This document shows positions 33,332 to 44,750 of a DNA stretch of 64,000 bases, one piece after another. Below the pieces are notes generated by a model. It ran no database searches, was not told where the DNA came from, and saw only the letters and a list, made by a program, of their open reading frames with translations. Location: NCBI GenBank assembly GCA_000934385.1, contig KN880453.1, forward strand, positions 124,001 through 188,000, read 5' to 3'. This DNA comes from Cylindrobasidium torrendii FP15055 ss-10 (lineage: Eukaryota > Basidiomycota > Agaricomycetes > Agaricales > Physalacriaceae). Every line of letters begins with the position of its first letter. The first letter of the stretch is position 1. The position numbers and the translations under genes were made by a program.

Positions 33332-35743
33332 TTATGCATTTGCGGCTTGAGTGTTGTTGTTAGTAGCCACACCGACAGGAGTAGCTTCCTCATCCACAGG
33401 AGACTTTTCAGCCCTGTCTGGTAACGGATGCTCTCCAATGGGGATGACAGAGAGGAAGAGTATGACTGCAACAGCCTATCAAGCAGTGTTCAGTATGTCG
33501 GGGAAGCACAATTGAAACGGCAGACCATACCAGTTGCGCATAGAAGACACCTCGCAAAGCAATACCCCAGCTCTCCGTTGCTTTTGCCCGTATGTCTGGT
33601 GGAAGGTATCGTATTACAGAAACGGAATCGAGAATTTTCTCGATGGTCTATACGCCCAATGTCAGTCAGACGTTCAGTACTGAGCACCGGTGCACTTGCC
33701 TCGTCTGCATTCTCGCCTGTGATGCGTGCACGAAGATTGCTGGCTAACAAGCCCTGGAGAAGAGTCGATGATAGCGCGACACCCAGGACCTGGCCGGCCG
33801 TGCGGAAAAGGTAAGATACTAATGCTTTATGTGAGAAAACCGATGGAATATGGGGGGCGTTGGATTTCCTACCTCCAGTCGCAATAGGAATGTTGTCCCG
33901 AGAGACGCTGGCGAAGAGTGCCAACAGCGTGGTGGTGAGCACAGAGGCAAACGCAAATCCCTGTAAGAGAAAGGTATAAGGCATTATCCATACCCTTTAG
34001 AAGTACGACGCACTGAGGGTATAAGTGTGATATAGTAAATCCATTCTGGCGTGTTATGATTCCTGATAGATGTGAGGCTCGACAAGGAATCGTCCCGGGT
34101 GAACTGCTTACCATGAGACGAGACCTACGTTCGCGATGACCAGGCCACTGGAAGCAAAGAACTGATACCACCAATATTTGCCAGTTTTACGCATGTACCA
34201 TCCAGCGAGGAGAGAGCCGACCGCGACCGCGACACTATTAGGAATTAAATGGGCACCTGCGTTGCTCGAAGAACGCAATAGGAATGCGGTGAAGTAGAGT
34301 GGTACGGTGTAGATCTAGATTATCTTTAGTGAGGGTCTGAATCGCAGGGGGGAAGCAGCAAGACGCGTACTGTTGAAAACGAAAGAACGGCAACAAGGAA
34401 GTTGTTCTACCGCTGTGTCAGCACAACCAGGTTGCCAGCCATATTTGAAGGCGTACCAAAGCAACCCATCCTGGGGTTCTCTGACAAGGACTTTCAGTCT
34501 ATGAGTCAAACGTAAAGAAAATATCTGACCATCTTGAGCATGCTCAATGGCATCACTGGCTCTGGAACGGCGTAGGCCTCCACCGCGATAAAGAGTATCA
34601 TGCAGGACACACTTGGCAATGGAATGAACATTATAAATAACTGAATAGAGCCTGGAATTACATACCTTGCAGCGAGATAGCCATACACTTGCGGATTCGA
34701 CCAAGGCAAATGGGCACTCGTTTTGTAGCTCAGCGAGACTAAGAAACACCCAAGGCTGACTGCTAATGCGAATGGCCCAGCAAAGTCGACTCGCTTCACT
34801 TTTGCCCATAATCCATCTTTCGGCGCAGAGATTATGAACTCGGGCTCGCGGATTTCGAGGTACATGAGGACAAGACCGCATGCGAGGACAGGACCTTGGA
34901 GGAAGAATGCGGCACGCCTGTGAACAAGAATGAGACTCGAAGACGGGGGTTATGGGGCACGTACCACCCAATGGTATCTCCAAGCCAGCCTCCCAGAGGC
35001 GCTCCAATGGCACCTCCCAAGCCAAACAAAAGGTTTGCGACTGGATCGTGTGAGATGGTCAAGCCTATCATCTGACGAATGACTTACACCCTTGGTAGAG
35101 CCCGCGGCTCTTGAGAGGTACGATATCCGACATAATAACGGATCCTACGACGGTCATCCCACCTCCACCAACGCCCGCGAGAGCGCGAAAGAAGATCAGC
35201 TGGTTCCTAGGGTAGGTGTCATTCCATGTAGGCTGACTGCTGGCGGTACATGACCCACATCGTCTGCGCTACTCCGCATAATGTAGTCCCAATGGCGAAG
35301 ATGCTGCTTGCGAGAATGGAACTCGTACGGCGACCGATAATGTTGCACAGACGACCGTAGAGAGGTGTGAAGCAGCACACAGAGAGTAGATACGCGGATC
35401 CAATCCACTGAGCAAGCTACAGAAAGCGTCAGCCAACAACCTCGGGATAGTGTGCACACTAACCTGCATGGACTCGAAGGAGGAAGCCATTGGGCCGAGG
35501 AGAGTGGCTACAATGGTCCCATCCACAGACCCAATGAACGTCGTACTGCGCGACATATGAGGTTTCCTACGCTGAGTGGACTTATCAAGAGTACTCACGT
35601 CCATATTCCAGCTATAGCTATCATTAGTAATGGTCAGGACCGCCATAGGATGTTCACGTACTCAAGAGAAGCCAAAAGTCCCTGTTGGACATTTCTACCA
35701 CGCCCGAAGGCTTTGGGATTAGTGGGGTCCGCTCCGAGGTCAT
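33332..35743 (-). CDS. MFS multidrug/vacuolar-type transporter, 16 exons
   Basis: Sixteen exons rebuilt in frame into 554 residues: 35662-35743, 35599-35617, 35464-35545, 35250-35416, 35088-35206, 34965-35040, 34666-34917, 34530-34611, 34457-34480, 34371-34406, 34112-34314, 34014-34062, 33873-33960, 33700-33824, 33531-33647 and 33332-33475. Signature segments are SVDGTIVATLLGPMA, QWIGSAYLLSVCCFTPLYGR with LCNIIGRR (motif A), RALAGVGGGGMT, LFGLGGAIGAPLGGWLGD, RTPGWVALNNFLVAVLSFS and LFRTAGQVLGVALSSTLLQG. It fits 14-span drug:H+ antiporters and vacuolar amino-acid transporters (Fnx1/Vba type); the N-terminal RTPLIPKPS favours a vacuolar class, which is inference. Exons of 19, 24 and 36 nt occur, and the intron 33648-33699 has a GC donor. 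Confidence 0.88.
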
Positions 35744-36163
35744 GGTCGTTTGAAGAGAGCACGAAGCGAGTGTGCACGGGTTTAGTAGATTAAGCCGGCG
35801 GCAATTCCCACCATGCAGCGTGCTCACACCTTCATTGATTTGCATGCCTTTTCCCTTCGCCGCTCCGGTCTACATTGAAAAGCAGCTCTCCGCTGTTCTC
35901 GTATCAACTATTAGTAATCAAACGGTTGAGGTGAATGAGGGGCAGCTCGCCCTCCAGCAGTGGCCACAGGCTGAGCGGAATCTATCTTCTTTACTATCTT
36001 CGCCGAGGCATTCAGATAACAAATGTCCCTGCGGAACGAGCCAATGATGCATGTAGAACAAGATACGTATGTTAAGCACCCAGTTCGTAGACTAGGTGTG
36101 CGGTACAAAGATATACACTAATACAGTTACAACAAAGAAAAGCAATTTGAGCACAGCATCTTA
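35744..36163. other. Intergenic region
   Basis: Promoter side of the MFS gene and 3' flank of the long BTB gene. No coding exon recognised. Confidence 0.5.
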
Positions 36164-39100
36164 CTACTTCCTTTTCCCCCCCTTCTTCGATTTTGTCGAC
36201 CTGCCTGGATTCTGTTGGGGCTGTAGATTGGTAGGCGACTTTGGCTTTTCCGCCGTCTTCTTCGCCGCCTCGCTATCTGCTTTGCTCTGTGCCTCTTTCG
36301 CCTTCGCAGCTTTTTCCTCCTCCTCCTTTGCCTTCGCCTTCGCCATTTCCTCCTCCGCCCTCCTTTTCTCATTCTCAAGTTCCTCTTCCTTCCGTTTCGC
36401 TACTTCGTCGCCCCCTTCGCCCCCCTCTTTCTTCTCTTGCTCTTCCTTCAGTCTCTTCTCCTCGTCTTCCTTCCTTTTCCTCTTCAGCTTTTTGATCTGG
36501 GTCTTGGACATGCCTGCAAACTCGGCGTCATCGTCGACCTGCGGCGTCGTAGGAGTTGGCTGGTTGCCAGATGGTTCTGTAGCACCGTCTTTGTCAGGCT
36601 GCTCCTCGGCATTGCTCTCGACGGGTTTGGCAGTGTCGTCCGTCTTCTGAGGCTGTTGGGTCCTATCTTGGTCGCCAGGAGTGTTCGTATCGTCGGGTTT
36701 CGGAGCGTTTACATCCAGCTGAGCCTTATCTTCTGAGGCCGGCGCAGAATCTACGCCAGCCTGGCGCTCCTCGACATCGTCTAGCTTTCGTTCTTCAGGT
36801 GAATCCGCGTCGGTGGAAGTATCCTGGCCTTTCCCAACCTCTGGTTTGGTGGGGGCTGCCGCAGCGTCCTGTATCTCGTTGACACCTTCTGCCTCGGGGG
36901 AGTCCGCGCCGTCCTTCGCATCCACAGTGGCCTCGAGCTCGCTTTTGCCATGCGTTTCGGACTCAGGATTCACGGCGGCATCAGTCTGCGGCTGGCCGTC
37001 TGCGTTGGCAATGTTTGGTCTTTGAGTCGCTTCCTCTGATGAACCATCATTCCCAGGCTCTGCAGGTGCATCACTCTTCACAGACTCTGCCGGCGCATCG
37101 CTCTTCTCAGACTCTACGGGCGTATCACTCTTCTCAGGCTCTGTCGTCTCAACCTGCTCGCCTTCGTGCGTCTCGTCGTTCGATGCCGTTTGTGTAGCCT
37201 CTTGACTGCCATGGTCCACTACATTCTGCTCATCGACCGTCGCCTCCTCCTTGGACTCAGTCTGTCCGCCAGCATCCGCGTCAATATGGTCTCCAGCATT
37301 CGCAATAGCCTGGTCACCAGCAACCTCGCCGCCAGTTGCCGGCTCACTCTGCTCTACACCCTTAGGCTCATCCTCCTTAATCTCACCCAGCGCCTCCACT
37401 CCCGACTTGGCGCCGCTCCCACTCGCAGTCTGCGCCTGCAACGACGTCGCACTGGGTACAAATCGGTCCTTGGTACCGTCAGGCCACATTATATCCGTGT
37501 TCAGAGTGAGCTCGGGCTTGGGTTCGCCACCAGTCGGGGCATCAGTCGACGGCGCCGGCTTCGGATCAGCATCCTGCGAAGTTGGCGGGGGAGGGTCGGC
37601 AGACGGTGATGGAGTATGATGCGAGCCCACAGGTGGATTCGGCGACGATGAGGCAGTGGTCGTCGAATGCGAAGGTGCCGACCAATTCTGAGGTGGCTCG
37701 GGCGGTGCTTGTCTACGATGGGGCGGTGGCTGCTGCTGCTGATGACGATATTGAGGCCCTTGAGAGTACTGCTGATGTTCGAAGTGTTGACCCCGAGGAG
37801 GAGTGGGGCTGCGATTGATGGGTGGCGGAGACGTCTGCGCAGGTGACTGGACGACAGAGGTGACGGCACTCACGATTCCGGAGAACCAACCACTCGACTT
37901 CTTTGGAGGGGGAGGGGGAGGGGGAGGGGCAACATGTTGTCGAGGAACAAATGCCGGACTGTGCGCTTTCAACGGCGACGAAAAAGCCGACGGCCGGGTG
38001 CTAGCATGACTATTGTCCAGAGGTCTCAAGCCACCCTGCGGAGACGTGACATTCGTGTACGGGTTCGTCACAGTAGGATTGGATGGTCCATGAGGACGCG
38101 GACCCATACCTCCCGGCATTTCCAGTGGCCGTTCGCCAGCCTGAGGAGACCTGGCGTTCGTGAACGCATTGTGTACACTTCCACCAGGCTGAGGTTGCAT
38201 CCACTGAGCGCCATCCTCCAACCCAGTCCCGAATCGTTTGTGCTCAGGCGACGGAGGTGCAGGCCATGGAGGTGGACCCGATTCGCTGACCGACGTACTT
38301 CTGGCAGGCGTTGCCCGTGCGAGTGGAGTCGCCGAAGGAATGGTCTCTGAGGTCTTGCGCGTCCTAGGCAGGTCTGTCGACTTGACGTCTTCGCCCGGTT
38401 TGACTTCAGCTGGCGCAGACACTTGCGCAGGCTGTCCTGTCGCCGTCGACCTAGACTCAGGCAAAGTCGTTGCGTTGAGATTCTCCGCGCTGGTCGAAGA
38501 TGCATTGGGTTCCGTTTGCTCACCGGTACCAATTGGTGGCGGAGCCTGGGCAGCAGCCGGAGACGACAAGGATGGCACCTCATCTAGCTTCGACAGGTCG
38601 ACATCAGGTATAACTGGATCTGCAACGTCTCCTGTGTGGCCAGGCTCATCAGTGGTGGCGACATCCGATGATGGGGGCTGAGGCGGAAGAGCATCCTTGG
38701 GTGCGGCGACGTTGTCTGAGGTCGCAACGTCTGCAACGTGCTCGACTCGGCTGGCAGCTTCGGCGAGAGTGGTATCAGGAGCGGGGGTGACATCGGAGGC
38801 AGGAGCATCATCTGGAGCAGGACTATCATCTGGCGCGCTGGCAGTTATTGGTTGGGTAGGATCTGTTGGCGTCACAACGTCGGCGACCGTCGTATCTTCC
38901 ACTTGACCTGGAGTCGCGTCGCCACTAGTCACAGGCGGGACACCGGCCTCGATATCTGCTCCGGAATCCCCAGGGCCATCTGCGCTAGATGCGACTACGG
39001 GAGTCGTGGCTGTATCACTAGGTAGGACGTCGGTCTCGACATCTTCGTCAAGATCCCAAGGGTTGTCTGACGCCCCTGCGCTAGACGGAGATACAATTAC

Positions 39101-40627
39101 AGGAGTCGTAGCTAGTCGTGATCAGTACGCACAATCACGTACGCAAGGTTCTCTACTAACCTGGCGCCGCCTCTTCAGATGTCGAGATCTCCTGCGGTTT
39201 GTCTGTAATCCCAGATGCCGTGCCCTCTGTGACGTGATCATGCTGCTTGACCTCTTCTTGTTCCGCATCGATCTTCCCACCAACTAGATCCTCTTGCTCA
39301 ACATTTGCCTCGTTGGTATTCGGAGTTTCTGGCAGTTTAGATTCGTGTACATCACGAGAAATTTCATCTAAATAATATACAAGGATGTTAGATTCCCTAC
39401 ACACATAATCGTAATGAATCTCGCCTTCGCCTTCGCCAACCAAAACTTCAACCGTTTTCTCCTCACCTAGCCCGACCTGTTCTACCCCCTCGGTTGATGG
39501 GAGATGCGCCGCGTCCGTTGGCCTTGGCGTCGAAGGAGAGCCGTCCAATTGGGGTGTTGTCGTCGTCTCTTCCGTTTCCGGACTCAGCGGTGGCGTTGGA
39601 GGACGAGTTTCCTGTGCCATTCTGGGCGTCACCAGCGGTTGCGGCGGGGGCGGAGAGTGGCGTGCTGCCGCCGTTTGTGGGGGTGCTCCCGAAGCCGAAA
39701 GTGACTGGTGCAGTCGTGGGCCCGTTCTTCGATAGGCCGTCTGGAATATTCAAGTTAGCACACTACACCAAACTTGCAATAAGATGGTGGGCACCAATCC
39801 ACCTGAGGCTTTAACGAACGGGCTTGGCCTGAACTGCTCGATTGGCGTATATGCAGGGCCATCCGAGATGTTGAACAGGTCCTTGATGATGACGTTCATC
39901 TCGTCGGCGTCGACGGAAGGGCTGATTGGGCTTCGAATACCGGCCTGCACGGGCGAGCGGACACATTCTCGAGCGCGCGCAATCATGAGGGAGGTGGCTA
40001 TCCCAAGCCTAATACCCTCATCGAAGGTGAGAGGGTCGGCACGCTCGGTAAGGGCGGCGTAGCGTGCGATCAAAAGCCGGCGGTCAACAGCGTACTCTTG
40101 GTAGAAGTGTACCCTCTCCACGTCGGGCATGTCAAGATTCTCGAGCTCACGAATTGCGAGGTCCTTGACCTCAGAGAATGACCAACGTTGGGCGAGCTTG
40201 AGGATGTCGGTCCAGTCTTCCCAATCCGCGGCGTAAATGGAATATCTCCTACGGGGAGATGTTAGTGAGAACATCCTGAACAAAGCAGAACTAAAACGCA
40301 CGGGTTGTAGAACACCCATAGGAATTTGGCAAACTCTCGATGTGTCACATCCTTGAGGATGATAGCATTTCCCTCTGACGAGCCTCGCCGAGTTTCTCCT
40401 GGAGAGGCTGGTGTTCCGAGCTCTTGCTTGAAGTAAAGGGATTCGCGCTCGAAGAAGTATTTGTGAACACGAAAGAGGTATTGTTCGACCTGCGGGAGAT
40501 TAATGAGCCGTATCGCGAGCATCGTGTGCGGGGCGCGCACCAAAAAGTACAGATCTCCGCCAGTGAGATAGTACTCGTCGTGATGCTTTAAAGTTCTAAA
40601 GTCGTTCGAAGAATCCGCCCTAGCCAT
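36164..40627 (-). CDS. BTB-domain protein with ~970-residue low-complexity tail
   Basis: Exons 40302-40627, 39803-40248, 39467-39740, 39161-39396 and 36164-39111 join in frame into 1,409 residues. The BTB fold fills about residues 10-240 (YYLTGGDLYFLVRAPHTMLA, VTHREFAKFLWVFYNPRYSI, WTDILKLAQRWSFSEVKDLA). A Pro/Ser/Gly linker leads to a vast Ala/Pro/Thr/Glu/Asp-rich tail, probably disordered. It ends with a charged coiled coil (MSKTQIKKLKRKRKEDEEKR and onward) and a Lys-rich terminus (KSKKGGKRK). Function unknown; BTB suggests oligomerisation. One junction is ambiguous: instead of the 70-nt intron 39397-39466, a 118-nt intron 39368-39485 also keeps the frame and would remove 16 residues. The tail could be a separate gene, but the splice phases fit one transcript. 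Confidence 0.7.
37905..37929 (+). repeat. G-rich tract (GGAGGGGG-type) encoding a Pro run
   Basis: Five runs of three to five G separated by single A form a perfect G-quadruplex-type pattern on the plus strand. On the minus strand it encodes a polyproline run in the BTB gene tail. Confidence 0.75.
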
Positions 40628-41533
40628 GTCGACAGGGTATGCCCCGATGTCCAGTGGATGATGGTCGAGAGAGAAGGAGGGCGAGGGAAATTCCAGGGTC
40701 CATCATATCGCACTGCTTTTGACCAAACGCCGTCTTCTACACGTGTAGGGTGCATGTTCGTTGGACACCGGCAGATATTGGTTCTCCATGGGGCTGCGAA
40801 GTGATAGTGAAGCGCCGGACGTAACACCCATAAATGAACAACAGGTTGTTTTTCCCAACATGGAGGGCAGATGGAAAGATACGATGCGCGTATTCAGGTG
40901 TCCCGGATGTTTGGTCTTCGGCGCATCAGTGGGGTAACCCCAATTTGGCCTGGAATCGAGCCCTGCGACGATGACGACGGTGGCCAGGGTCGACAAAAAA
41001 TATGCGCTTCTTTGTAAATGGAGATAAGCACTGTTCGTAGCGTTCCAAATCGAGGATTTTTGCAGTGGCTCTCGGTCGGTAAGCTTGAAATTTTAGTCGT
41101 GTCCTTTCGCGGCTCGCCTGTCGGAGGACTGTCATATTGAGTATTACAGGGTACTGCGCTTCGACAACGAGGGGGCGCTTAGTGCACCGTGGACTACATC
41201 GCCTTGCCCGCCTCGTGCATGAGAACTTTGGCAAGCGCCGTCGCTGTTTTCCAAAATGCGGGTCCAAGTTGCCTTGAAGGAGTAATGGCGATTTCGGACA
41301 TTCGCGGTTTGTGTGGCTCGAAGTCATCACGATACGAAGGAAATGAAAAACGGATGGTCGTTCGTGGATGTGAAGCAAAGGCTAGAATATCAGATCGACC
41401 ATGACTGTAACGCGATCTGCCACGAGTGTGACAAGAGCGAATGTCCAACTTTCCTGGGAAAGCATTTCCCATTGTCTGGATCAAGAATCATTGCCTCCAA
41501 CACCCTCTTATTGTGTCCAATTACACTATTTTA
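40628..41533. other. 0.9-kb intergenic region
   Basis: Located 5' of the BTB gene and 3' of the second MFS gene. Short open stretches on both strands look like chance; no repeat, RNA gene or conserved peptide was recognised. Confidence 0.5.
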
Positions 41534-43887
41534 CTATACAGTCTCACTTCGAATGGATCCATCGTCCGTGTGAACAATACTCGGACTGTGTAGACTACTC
41601 TTGTCATCTTCGACAGTCGAGCCTTTTCCTGCTATACCCCACCGCTCGTCCGTCGTAGTTTTGAGAGGTAGGTTTCGCATGAACACCATCGTCAACATAC
41701 CTGCCGAACCAATGCACAAAGTAACCACCCAGACGCGATGCATACTTTGATGGAACGCCATTTGGACCTCCTCTCGTACTTGTGCTTCAAGGGTCGGTAT
41801 ATGCGGGATTAGCGCAAATGCCAGTGACTGGCCGCTGGGGACCTTGCTCATAACGCCCTGAGGCAGACGTTTTCGCAGGCCATCCTGAAGTACCGCTCCA
41901 CCAATTGTGATTCCCCAAGCCTAGTACATGGGTGAGAACGTTCAATCGAGACCACAGATAGAAATGCGCACCTGGGAAAATGTACGGAAAAACGTGAGTA
42001 AAGCCATCGCAGGCGCTTGTTGTGCGACGGTGAGTGGTGCAAGGACCGCGAACTGAGTGATATCAGAGGAAATTTGACGAGGTAGCAGTGAGACTGACGA
42101 TAATGACTGCGTACAATAGACCAACCCCGCACCCAAAGATAACCTCGTATATCGCGATGAGATAGTAATGTGTCTCCTTCTTGATTGAAACAAGCAGTCC
42201 AAGTCCAATGAGCATGCAACACCAGCCCACCAGATTCTAATGTGACTACCCTTAGCCAGAATGTATCGGCACCAGTTGAGTGGACATACAGAAATGTAGT
42301 ATCTGCCCACTCTTGCAACGACTACTCCTCCTATGATGGCGCAGGGCAGGACTCCAGCAACCATTGGGAGTAGCAGCAAACCTGACTTGGTCGGTGTCGC
42401 TTCATGAATTGCCTGGAACCACGCGGGCCTAGCGACGTGGTTAGCAAGGATGTCCACTACACAAAGGCGTTGTCGAACATATAATCTGGAGACAGCTCAT
42501 GGTAAGACCCAGAAGAGAAGGAACGTAAACGCACATGAGAATGTACCCAGTACGATTCCGTGGACAAAAGTGCCCAAATAACTGCGATTCGGAACGTCAG
42601 GGCTGGACGAGATGGTTCAGGTTGTTGACTTGCCCGTTGAAACTATGTCCGTTCAGAAGAATTGACATGGGTATCTGCCGTGGTCCGTCAATTGAATCTG
42701 ACTAGGTGCAGATGCGAAATCCAACCAGCCTACCGTCGGCTGACTAGCCCACTTGTATTCGTACCAAAATGCAAACAGTAGCCCGATAACACCAACAATC
42801 AGTGGTACCAGTACATTGTACGACATCCAGGCGTATCGGACCCCGCCCCAGGTGAGCGCAATTAAAGTTGACGATGTTGATGCTGTTAGTAAGAAGTTGC
42901 CCCTACAAAGCAGTCTGTCAGTTGATTTCAGAGTGGGCGGCAAGCGAATTACAGCCAGTCAATATTCGCTAGTTTTGCTAGCAGCGAGCCTTCCGGGCCA
43001 TTCAAGTTGAGGAAGATTGCAGCCCATACGAAGGAGACGGCGCATAATGGAAGATTTATCCCTAGTGAAGAGGGCATCAGAGAAAACCAGGCGATTGCGT
43101 GTTAGATCTGTACAGAAGAACCACCTCCAAGAAATATGATCTGCGAAGGAACCGGCTATGAATGGCGCGACGCCAGATCCCATAGCAATGACTCTAATCG
43201 CAGAAAGATGAGTGAAAGGCCATTTTCCCAAGCAAATAAACACTGACACGCTAAGGATTCCGTTGTACAAGCCCCGCTCACTTAGCGAGACCAGATCGGA
43301 GACGATGATGAACGACAAGGCCTGAATACCACCGCCGCCGATACCCTGTATGGCTACGTGCGATGATTTAAGATCACACTAGCCCGAATAGCTACGCTGG
43401 TTGCCACTAACCTCTTCCGACAATGAGAATATTCATCGATTTGGCTAATGCACATGCGAGCGAGCCAGCAGCAAAGATGGCAATCGCAGCCAGCAGAATG
43501 GGACGCCTCCCGAAAATATGCGCCAGGTTGCCGCTGAGAGGCAAGCACGCCGAGGAAGCGAGGAGGTACGCGGAGCCCACCCAAGTGAAGTCGCCCCCGT
43601 TCAGGTCGCTTGAGATGGTTGGAGCAATAACCCCAATTCCGCCCTACGACAAATCGTTCAAGATGGCTTGGAGTGCAATGAGGTTTGGGACGTACCAGAT
43701 CAATTGATGTAAGGATAAGAGAGAGTGAGATGGATACGAAGATCATCCAGAAGCGCACGCAACGGTCAGACGTTGTACTCGCGATGCTCCGCTCGCTGAG
43801 ATTTAAGGAAGGACATTTGACTAGCGTACTATGGTCGGAAGGATTGCGATGATGATGCAGTGAAGTGCGAGGAGGATCTGGTTCCAT
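41534..43887 (-). CDS. MFS transporter, 13 exons with 7- and 8-nt microexons
   Basis: Exons 43696-43887, 43412-43643, 43248-43353, 43114-43193, 42953-43061, 42734-42902, 42667-42674, 42535-42602, 42479-42485, 42290-42428, 42099-42236, 41972-42052 and 41534-41920 give 571 residues. Landmarks: GGIGVIAPTISSDLNGGDFT, YLLASSACLPLSGNLAHIFG, AIQGIGGGGIQALSFIIVSD, GSGVAPFIAGSFADHISWRW, QPTIPIPDVPNRSYLGTFVH, YYMPAWFQAIHEATPTKSGL and FFRTFSQAWGITIGGAVLQ. The family (14-span drug and siderophore-type MFS exporters) is clear; the substrate is not. Two microexons are required: ATACCCAT restores the TIP motif and ATTATAT joins TFSY to PAWF. The long hydrophilic N-terminus of about 50 residues contains no known motif. 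Confidence 0.87.
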
Positions 43888-44750
43888 GGCGAATAACCGA
43901 GGAGAAAAGTTCCATCCCACGCTCTCATATACTAAATGTACCACCGCAGGTATCGAGAAGGTTGTCATCTGCACGTCCCAATGCGGGCGGATGTCCCGAA
44001 TGATGCTCTATGGTAGTGCCTTGTCGAATTAGCGAGTAAATGTTACGTTGCAAATGGTGAGAACAGGTGGTCCAAAATTGTCCAAGAGTCATGATATGTT
44101 CTCCTGTACCGTGAATGGCATACTGATGGGGAGAAACAGGTTGAAATGAGCAACGCGTCCATCATTGGACACTGTGCACGTCCAAACTCGGACATACCTC
44201 TAGTGCAACCCGAACTCTCTTTCGACGCGAATGCTCAAGTCCACTGCAAAAGCATCCTAGAGACACTCTTGTAGTATCTTGGGGCCTGGTTTTGTAGCGG
44301 TTTCATCTGAGATGATCGTACTGCAATACTTATACTGTGGTCGTGAGATGGAAGACGAAGCCTACAAGCTAAGCAGGGAAATTCAATGATACTGTACTCG
44401 GCTGATCGGCCCGTTATTTGGAGATCAAAATTCCAAATGGACGTCTAACCTCTCAAGTGTACTCAGTAAACGAATGTGCTCTCAAAGCCTTGGTCCTCAT
44501 TGATTTAGCTGTAAATCACGGAATCCCAACTGACACCCAGTTATGTAGTCCTGCTGAACCAGGATATACTTATGTATGTAACTTGTGTCCTTTACCACAC
44601 ATAACATACGATAGTCTAGATCTAGAGCTGTCCACATAATGTTTCCCGATGGTAGATGTCGATTAGGATAGATGCTACAGTACAAGTGTCATAAAAGGGT
44701 GAAAGCACCAACAATAGTCGTCATGATAGTCCACATTGTCCAGTCCAACG
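43888..44750. other. 0.86-kb intergenic region
   Basis: Promoter of the MFS gene together with the 3' flank of the secreted-protein gene. AT-rich in 44240-44640; no coding exon recognised. Confidence 0.5.

Noticed and set aside
36096..36650. 184-codon plus-strand frame rich in Phe/Ser/Leu
   Set aside because: It is antisense to the Glu/Lys-rich coiled-coil end of the BTB gene; the composition is the complement of that repeat-like coding.
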